Below, piece after piece: positions 58,992 through 64,000 of a stretch of DNA of 64,000 nt. The position numbers and the translations under genes are program-made. This stretch comes from Chloroflexota bacterium. GTDB lineage: Bacteria; Chloroflexota; Anaerolineae; Anaerolineales; UBA11579. How positions within the stretch are numbered: position 1 is the stretch's first letter; every line of letters starts with the position of its first letter. The notes beneath the pieces were generated by a model, which was not told the origin of the DNA, ran no database searches, and was given only the letters and a program-made list of their open reading frames with translations. The stretch lies in assembly GCA_016191875.1 (NCBI GenBank), contig JACPVG010000010.1:1-64000 (forward strand). Reading direction: 5' to 3'.

Positions 58992-59561
58992 ATGACCGTC
59001 GAAATCGATGTCAAGGCCCGTGAGTTGAAGGTGGATGACCGCCTGCACGATTACATCGTGTCCAAGGTGTCCAAACTCGAGCGCTACGTGAGCGGCATTC
59101 AATCGGTGCGGGTGGAGATGAGCCATCTCGCCTCAGCCCGCCAGACCGAAGACCGCTTTGTGGCGCAGATCACCGTGTTTGGCAAAGGTTTTGTCTTGCG
59201 GGCGGAAGACCGGGCGGACGAACCCACAGCGGCCTTCGATACCGCCTTTGACAACATCAAACGGCGGGTGCGGCGCTACAAGGACAAGCACTACCGTGGG
59301 GCTGGCGACCGGACTTCGCTGGGGGACGCCGCCATGGAGGAGTTGATGGCGATGGAAATGGAGCCGGAGGTGGAGGCGCTAATCGCCCGCCGCAAGAAGT
59401 TCCTGCTGATGCCAATGGATGAACGCGAAGCCATCGAACAGAGCCGGCTGCTGGGGCACAACGATTTCTTTGTGTTCTTCAACGTGGAGACCAACTCGGT
59501 GAACGTGCTGTACGCGCGCCGGGATGGCACCTTTGGCCTGATCGAGACCGAGATGGGCTAA
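58992..59561 (+). CDS. hpf: Ribosome hibernation-promoting factor, long form
   Basis: The 189-residue product has the N-terminal RaiA/YfiA ribosome-binding domain (about 1-105; DVKARELKVDDRLHDYIVSK; FDNIKRRVRRYKDKH). The C-terminal dimerisation domain (about 125-189; RKKFLLMPMDEREAIEQSRL; FFVFFNVETNSVNVLYARRD) marks the long form that makes 100S ribosome dimers. A GAGGAG ribosome-binding site lies just before the ATG. It is preceded by a structured leader and followed by a solo 52-bp repeat. Confidence 0.95.
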   Translation: MTVEIDVKARELKVDDRLHDYIVSKVSKLERYVSGIQSVRVEMSHLASARQTEDRFVAQITVFGKGFVLRAEDRADEPTAAFDTAFDNIKRRVRRYKDKHYRGAGDRTSLGDAAMEELMAMEMEPEVEALIARRKKFLLMPMDEREAIEQSRLLGHNDFFVFFNVETNSVNVLYARRDGTFGLIETEMG

Positions 59562-59562
59562 G

Positions 59563-59614
59563 CAGTTGGCTGTAAGAGTTTAGAATTCCGTGGGAGAGGA
59601 ACAGCGGCCAACCA
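59563..59614 (+). repeat. 52-bp inverted-repeat element, copy B
   Basis: It begins CAGTTGGCTGTAAGAG and ends GCGGCCAACCA, matching copies A and C over 52 bases. It starts two bases after the hpf stop codon. No 80-bp partner is attached. Confidence 0.82.
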
Positions 59615-59652
59615 CATAGGCAAACAGCAAGGATTATCTTTATTGGGTTTTA

Positions 59653-59856
59653 TCAGGCGGGCTGCTTGGGGCGGCAGGTGATGTGCAGGAAGTGGAAGTC
59701 GCCGCGCGGCGGCATGAGCTGGAGGACTTCGGTGATGATGAACTCGTCGTTGCCGAGTTTGATGAGTTCGCCGACCTTAGGTTCCTGTTTAAGGTTGAGG
59801 ATCGCGCCGGGGTAATTGCCGCCGGTGACCACCACGCTGACTTTGTAGATCGCCAT
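59653..59856 (-). CDS. Small conserved-looking protein of unknown function
   Basis: The 67-residue product (MAIYKVSVVVTGGNYPGAIL, then a KVGELIKLGNDEFIITEVLQ stretch) looks like a small beta-barrel, with a possible role as a regulator or nucleic-acid-binding module. Its ATG is five bases after the stop codon of the cNMP-binding protein gene, so the two are an operon. No family is recognised. Confidence 0.65.
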   Translation of the reverse strand: MAIYKVSVVVTGGNYPGAILNLKQEPKVGELIKLGNDEFIITEVLQLMPPRGDFHFLHITCRPKQPA

Positions 59857-59861
59857 GGCCC

Positions 59862-60311
59862 TTACCCTCGCTTATCGCTCATATGCCGCTGGCGCAGGCG
59901 GAAGGAAAGGTCGGCGGCGATGTTGCGCATGACCACGTAGCCAATGCGGGTGTTGCGGTCGCACAGGGTCTCGAAATCGGTCTGACTGATGACTTGAACC
60001 ACGGTGGGGCTGCTGATGGCCCGCACGGTGGCGGAACGCGGCCCCTGATCCACCAGGGACATTTCACCGACCGTCTGGCCGCTGCCGAGGTTGACGATGA
60101 CTTTGCGGGGGTTGTTGTCGTTGCTGTCCACCGCCACTTCCACAAAACCCTCTTCGATGATGAACATCTCGGTCCCGGGGCTGTTCTGTTCGGCTACAGA
60201 GTCGCCTTCGTTGAAGCGGCGCGACCTGCACACGGCCACCACGGCACTTAGTTCGTCGTCGGTAAGCCCGTCGAACAGTTCCACGACCCTGAGAATTTCC
60301 TTGGTGTGCAT
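59862..60311 (-). CDS. Cyclic nucleotide-binding domain protein
   Basis: The proposed start at 60311 (MHTKEILRVVELF) has GGCGGAGG seven bases upstream, giving 149 residues that are one cNMP-binding (CAP-like) domain. It includes FNEGDSVAEQNSPGTEMFII, the ligand cassette GQTVGEMSLVDQGPRSATVR and a C-terminal helix. The GEMSL...RSATV cassette keeps the glutamate and arginine that bind cAMP or cGMP. There is no DNA-binding or enzymatic domain, so it may act as an adaptor. A longer start at 60386 lies 14 bases after a TATAAT box. It could read the nucleotide made by the CHASE2 cyclase. Confidence 0.82.
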   Translation of the reverse strand: MHTKEILRVVELFDGLTDDELSAVVAVCRSRRFNEGDSVAEQNSPGTEMFIIEEGFVEVAVDSNDNNPRKVIVNLGSGQTVGEMSLVDQGPRSATVRAISSPTVVQVISQTDFETLCDRNTRIGYVVMRNIAADLSFRLRQRHMSDKRG

Positions 60312-60399
60312 CACGGCCTCCGCCTTGGGCTCTGCGCGCCGGAAGTGGCGGTCGCTTTCCAAGCGCCGGACATCTGGCGACTGCATGCTGTCACTCTCT

Positions 60400-60405
60400 A
60401 TTATA
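60400..60405 (-). promoter_or_regulatory. -10 box for the cNMP-binding protein gene
   Basis: The minus strand reads TATAAT here. The corresponding -35 region is poor (ATGGAA). It would start transcription about 80 bases before the preferred start codon. Confidence 0.45.
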
Positions 60406-60467
60406 GGGCGAGTCGGCGATTTTTCCATGCACTTTTTCCGGGAACTTGTCCCCCGCCTTTTGGACAG

Positions 60468-60496
60468 TTGACCTCCTCGCCGAACACCTTTACACT
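60468..60496 (+). promoter_or_regulatory. Promoter of folE
   Basis: TTGACC (60468-60473) and TACACT (60491-60496) are spaced exactly 17 bases apart. An AAGGACG ribosome-binding site precedes the ATG at 60527. Confidence 0.72.
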
Positions 60497-60526
60497 TGTG
60501 CTCCAAACCGCACACAAGGACGAACG

Positions 60527-61159
60527 ATGTTTGACCTAGACAAGATCAACGCGGCCGCCCATCTTCTGGATGGCGAGCCGATCGATGCGGCCGCCATCCA
60601 GAAAGCCACGGCCAGCCTGCTGCGGGCGGTGGGCGAAGACCCGCAACGCGAGGGCCTGCAGCGCACGCCGGAACGGGTGGCGCGCATGTACGACGAACTG
60701 CTGGCAGGTTACCGCGTGGACCCGCTGGACCTGCTCAACCGGGCAGTCTTCACGGTGGATTATGACGACATGGTTCTGGTGCGGGACATCGAGTTTGCGA
60801 GCCTGTGCGAACACCACCTGCTGCCGTTCGTGGGCCGGGCGCACGTGGCCTATATCCCCCAGGGCAACGTCATCGGGCTTTCCAAGATCCCGCGCATGGT
60901 GGATATGTTCTCGCGGCGCTTGCAGGTGCAGGAACGGTTGACCCGCCAGATCGCCGATTTTCTGAGCGCGGCGCTGGACCCGCTGGGCGTGGCGGTGGTG
61001 GTAGAGGCGCTGCACATGTGCTCGATGATGCGCGGCGTGAAGAAGCACGATGCCCGCATGACCACCAGCGCCATGCTCGGCTGTTTCCGCACCAATGCCG
61101 CCACGCGCCAGGAGTTCCTGGACAGCATTTCGCGCGGCGCGGCACCGCTGGCGATCTAA
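60527..61159 (+). CDS. folE: GTP cyclohydrolase I
   Basis: The 210-residue product carries the FolE signature: [20 protein letters not shown], with the zinc-binding cysteine and catalytic histidine, [20 protein letters not shown], and the second zinc cysteine in [19 protein letters not shown]. It opens GTP to dihydroneopterin triphosphate, the first step of tetrahydrofolate and related pterin synthesis. Length is normal. No other folate gene is close. The stop codon overlaps the start of an 80-bp repeat element. Confidence 0.96.
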   Translation: MFDLDKINAAAHLLDGEPIDAAAIQKATASLLRAVGEDPQREGLQRTPERVARMYDELLAGYRVDPLDLLNRAVFTVDYDDMVLVRDIEFASLCEHHLLPFVGRAHVAYIPQGNVIGLSKIPRMVDMFSRRLQVQERLTRQIADFLSAALDPLGVAVVVEALHMCSMMRGVKKHDARMTTSAMLGCFRTNAATRQEFLDSISRGAAPLAI

Positions 61160-61230
61160 GTAGCCCGCCGAAAATCCTTTTACAGAGGACTCCGACCTTC
61201 CCGCGCGAGTCTCATAGAACGCCCATCACT
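61159..61230 (+). repeat. 80-bp-type element behind folE
   Basis: AGTAGCCCGCCGAAAATCC starts at the folE stop and follows the element at 54269 for about 70 bases, including the final CACTTCTC. The right terminal repeat is degenerate. No 52-bp partner is attached. Confidence 0.6.
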
Positions 61231-61285
61231 TCTCAGGTCGATTTCCCAAAGAAAGCATTGCTGGGTGCCCACGAACTGCCCGGCA

Positions 61286-62188
61286 TTACCGCTCTTCAAA
61301 TTCCTTTGCGGGAAGCGATTGGAGGAACAGCCACACGGCTTCCAGTTCCGTAGCAGTCATTTCCGCGAAGTCCGGCCAGGGCATGTACTCCGCGCGCAGG
61401 TGGCGGCCGGAGGGGGTGAGGCCGGTGGTCATGGCAGTCTTGAAGTCTTCCAGGGTCCAGCCGATGAGTTCACCGCCGGGGGTTAGATTGAGGGCGGGCG
61501 GCTCGCCTTCCTGGGCGCCCGGCAGCGGCCCCCCGGAGTAGGCCGGGTTGTGGCAGCCGGTGCAGGCGATGGCGAGGTATGCGCCGTACTCCGCGGCGGC
61601 GGCGGGGGCCACGCTGGCCGGCGGCGTCAGGGTCATATCCACGGCTTCGGCGCTGTAAGCGGGCAGCTGGCCGAACAGCACCAGGATGCGCCCCAGCCAG
61701 CCCCAGCGCTGAACCACAGGTTCTGTATCCACCGGCGGGACGGAACGGATATAGGCGATGAGCTGACCGACCTCCTCGTCGCTGATGCCGGTCATCTCCG
61801 CGGATGGCATCACGAACACCGACGTGCCGTCCGCCTTGACGCCGAAACGGATGGCGCGGGCGATCTCCGCATCCGAGTAACGGGCGGTGATGCCGTTCTC
61901 TCCTCGGGTGAGATTGGCGGCGGTGACTGTCCCCAGAGGCCCAACGTCGAACATCACGCCGCCGGCCAGATTTTCGCCATGGCAGCCGATGCAGCCGCGG
62001 ATGGTGTAGAAATGGCGGCCCAGGTCGATAGAGGCCGCGTCGGTTGGGATAGCGATCGCGACCCATGGCGCGTCGTACACTCTGGCGGCGCGGGAATTCG
62101 TGTTGACTGTGGCGACGATGAGCAGCACAGCCGCCAGGGCCGCCAGCCCGCCGAGACCGATGGCAAACCAACTCAGAATCTTTCGCAT
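61286..62188 (-). CDS. Membrane-anchored diheme cytochrome c
   Basis: From ATG 62188 (GGAGG about 12 bases upstream) the product has 300 residues: an N-terminal anchor helix (about 5-28) and two cytochrome c domains with heme motifs CIGCH (about residue 65) and CTGCH (about residue 210). The likely axial methionines are in VMPSAEMTG and YMPWPDF. This layout resembles diheme cytochrome c subunits of alcohol dehydrogenase or oxidase-linked carriers. It should transfer electrons outside the membrane. The extended frame up to 62842 is antisense to the next gene. It stands alone. Confidence 0.85.
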   Translation of the reverse strand: MRKILSWFAIGLGGLAALAAVLLIVATVNTNSRAARVYDAPWVAIAIPTDAASIDLGRHFYTIRGCIGCHGENLAGGVMFDVGPLGTVTAANLTRGENGITARYSDAEIARAIRFGVKADGTSVFVMPSAEMTGISDEEVGQLIAYIRSVPPVDTEPVVQRWGWLGRILVLFGQLPAYSAEAVDMTLTPPASVAPAAAAEYGAYLAIACTGCHNPAYSGGPLPGAQEGEPPALNLTPGGELIGWTLEDFKTAMTTGLTPSGRHLRAEYMPWPDFAEMTATELEAVWLFLQSLPAKEFEER

Positions 62189-62299
62189 AATCTGGATTCC
62201 TCCGCAACTTGAATTTGGCCAACAGGGCAGGACTCTATACCAAATCACAGGAACGCGCAACAGAGATGCCAGGACGAATCGCTCGGTTAGAATAACCGC

Positions 62300-63820
62300 A
62301 TGTCGCACCGCTCCGAGCGTGTTTTCTTCGTCGCCGTCCTGCTGACCTTCCTGCTCGCGCTGGGGCTCCCCTATCTCTATGCGGCGCGCGTCGCCGGACA
62401 GGGATATGCTTTCGGCGGACTGCTGGTCAATCCCCCTGACGGCAATACCTACCTGGCCAAGATGCGCCAGGGCTGGCGCGGCGAGTGGCTGTTCACCCTG
62501 CCATATAACTACGAGACCGGAGCAGGGGCGCTCATCAACCTGCCTTATATCTTCCTGGGTCACCTGGCTCGCTGGCTCGGGCTTCCCCTGGCATTGACAT
62601 TTCATGCCGCCCGGCTGGCGGCGGCGGCGTTCCTGTTGTGGGCGCTGTACCGCTTCCTGGCGGCGCTGTTCCCGGTGGGGCCGGGGCGGCGCTGGGCATT
62701 CCTGCTCGCGGCGTTCGGGTCCGGCTTTGGCTGGCTGGCGGCATTGGCGGGCGGGTTCACCCCGGACCTGTGGGTCGGTGAAGCCTACCCGTTCCTGGGT
62801 GCGTATTCCAACGTGCATTTTCCGCTTGGCCTGGGGCTGCAACTCCTGCTGCTCACCCCTGAAGAAACGCCGCTCACCTTGAGGCGCGGCCTGGGCCTGG
62901 TTGGCCTGGCAGCCCTGCTGGCGCTCGTTTCAGCGTTCAGCGTGCCGGTGGTGGCGGCGGTCTGGGGCGGGTTGTGGCTGTGGCGGCTGGCACGGCGGCA
63001 GCCGGCGCGTTTGGCCTTCCGGCATGCGCTGTTGTCCGGGTTGGGCGGCGGGCCGGTGCTGCTTTATGACCTGTGGGCCATCCGGCGCGACCCGCTGCTG
63101 GCGGGTTGGTCGGGCCAGAACGTGACCACATTGCCGCCGGGTTGGGAATTGCTGGTGGCGTTCTCGCCGGCCCTGTTGCTGGCGCTGCCGGGCGCGTTTG
63201 GGGCGTTGCGCCGGGCTGGGGACGCCTGGCAGCTGCCGGCCGTCTGGGCGCTGGTGTGCCCGCTGCTGGCGGCTGTGCCATTTGCCCTCCAGCGGCGCTT
63301 CCTGGTGGGCTACTTCGTCCCGCTGGCGGCGCTGGCGGTCTATGCGCTGGGCGAGTATGTTTCCGAATCCGCCGCCCGGCGGACGCGCTGGACGGTCTTC
63401 GTGCTGGCCGTTCCAACCAACGTGCTCCTGCTGCTGAGCTCCGCGTTCGGGGCGCAGACGCGCGCGCCTGAACTGTACCTGACGCAAGGGGAGCGGGCGG
63501 CCTTTGCCTGGTTGGAGGCCAATACGCTGGCCGGGGCGCGCCTGCTGGCCGGGCCGGAAACCGGGCTGTTCGTCCCGGTCTATACGGACGCGCGCGTGTA
63601 CTACGGCCATCCGTTCGAGACTGTCGAAGCCGGGCGTAAGGCCGCCGAACTGGAGGCGTTCTATGCCGCGCCCGACCCGGAATTCCTGGCACGGCTGGGA
63701 GCCGAATACCTCTTCTATGGCCCGCGCGAGCGCGCCCTTGGGCCGCCGCCCGACCTGGCCGGCCTGAGGTTGGTCTATGAGCGAGACGATGTGGCGATCT
63801 ACGCCGTTGGCGCGCCTTAG
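62300..63820 (+). CDS. Large membrane protein, glycosyltransferase-like
   Basis: The 506-residue product has about nine membrane spans. An early polar loop (PPDGNTYLAKMRQGWRGEWL) holds a possible catalytic aspartate. The C-terminal soluble tail contains LEANTLAGARLLAGPETGLF, similar in type to tails of the 41-49 kb glycosyltransferases. A TAGAAT box ends six bases before the ATG and no ribosome-binding site is present, so the mRNA is probably leaderless. Its reaction is unknown. Confidence 0.72.
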   Translation: MSHRSERVFFVAVLLTFLLALGLPYLYAARVAGQGYAFGGLLVNPPDGNTYLAKMRQGWRGEWLFTLPYNYETGAGALINLPYIFLGHLARWLGLPLALTFHAARLAAAAFLLWALYRFLAALFPVGPGRRWAFLLAAFGSGFGWLAALAGGFTPDLWVGEAYPFLGAYSNVHFPLGLGLQLLLLTPEETPLTLRRGLGLVGLAALLALVSAFSVPVVAAVWGGLWLWRLARRQPARLAFRHALLSGLGGGPVLLYDLWAIRRDPLLAGWSGQNVTTLPPGWELLVAFSPALLLALPGAFGALRRAGDAWQLPAVWALVCPLLAAVPFALQRRFLVGYFVPLAALAVYALGEYVSESAARRTRWTVFVLAVPTNVLLLLSSAFGAQTRAPELYLTQGERAAFAWLEANTLAGARLLAGPETGLFVPVYTDARVYYGHPFETVEAGRKAAELEAFYAAPDPEFLARLGAEYLFYGPRERALGPPPDLAGLRLVYERDDVAIYAVGAP

Positions 63821-64000
63821 GCGCTGGTGGCCGCTGCTGCTGCCGCCGCTGTTGCTGCTTCCGGGCATCGGCGGCTTCCCGTATCCCGCCGTGGGCGCGC
63901 GCTTCTCCGACTTCGCCATTACGCATTATCCTAACGCGTTGTACATCCAGCGAGCGCTTGTCCAGTACCGCGTCCTCCCGTTGTGGACGGACCAGATTCT
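63777..64000 (+). CDS. Membrane protein, N-terminal part only
   Basis: A frame opens at ATG 63777 (alternative ATG at 63789) and stays open to the window end. It encodes a basic N-terminus, a leucine/proline-rich membrane span (WWPLLLPPLLLLPGIGGF) and then AVGARFSDFAITHYPNALYI, with an acidic residue and a DFAITHYPNA pattern typical of YfhO-like or GT-C membrane proteins. It overlaps the preceding gene by 44 bases, so the pair is coupled. Confidence 0.6.
   Translation, partial: MSETMWRSTPLARLRRWWPLLLPPLLLLPGIGGFPYPAVGARFSDFAITHYPNALYIQRALVQYRVLPLWTDQI

Overview
The window reads as a chromosomal segment of a GC-rich, probably environmental member of the Chloroflexota (Anaerolineae-like). This rests on the overall gene style: proline/threonine-rich lipoproteins, many giant membrane glycosyltransferases, a Tad/Flp pilus locus with a soluble DegS-type kinase, a separate radical SAM protein and DUF2344 pair, and several apparently leaderless genes. 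No marker was compared with a database, so the taxonomic call is an inference.

Layout. 1-6.1 kb (minus): a membrane electron-transfer module (NrfD-like subunit running off the window, four-cluster ferredoxin subunit, octaheme cytochrome c, two small proteins) preceded by a LuxR-type response regulator and its histidine kinase. 6.2-11.1 kb: S41 protease lipoprotein, MFS transporter, Tat-exported L,D-transpeptidase and a GHMP kinase. 11.1-18.2 kb (minus): two related FecR-domain lipoproteins flanking a UMF1-type MFS protein and a CHASE2-adenylate/guanylate cyclase, then a cupredoxin lipoprotein. 18.3-24 kb: tRNA-Arg(CCG), a PAS-GGDEF protein, a PrsW-like protease, DUF2344 and its radical SAM partner. 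24.1-33.2 kb: housekeeping genes (rpsT, argS, a DDAH-like hydrolase, a winged-helix regulator, a bifunctional-nuclease-domain protein, dnaB, trmD, a TfoX-N protein) and an SNase-like/SGNH fusion. 33.4-37.5 kb: an ABC-2/GldG-type gliding or secretion operon. 37.5-39 kb: rpoD. 39-41.4 kb: an AT-richer block. 41.4-48.9 kb: five large membrane glycosyltransferases. 49-58.1 kb: a two-component system and the Flp/Tad pilus genes (flp, cpaB, cpaE, cpaF, tadB, tadC). 58.1-64 kb: comF, hpf, a cNMP-binding protein, folE, a diheme cytochrome c and two more membrane proteins.

The most unusual feature is the AT-richer block behind rpoD. It is bracketed by two copies of the rpoD 3' end together with its terminator (38912-39022 and 41253-41363). 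Its first gene has the anatomy of an integron gene cassette: it opens with a GTTAGGC core site, its stop codon lies inside a GCCTAAC core site, ten bases at the cassette start are the exact complement of ten bases at the gene end, and a long imperfect palindrome of attC size follows. No integrase is visible. The two following genes look like a frameshifted P-loop kinase and a zinc-ribbon membrane protein.

Other structural signals are a composite 52 + 80 bp inverted-repeat element near the Tad genes with solo copies elsewhere, a structured leader in front of hpf, a strong hairpin in front of cpaE, and a 10-bp-arm palindrome between the response regulator and the electron-transfer operon that could be its operator.
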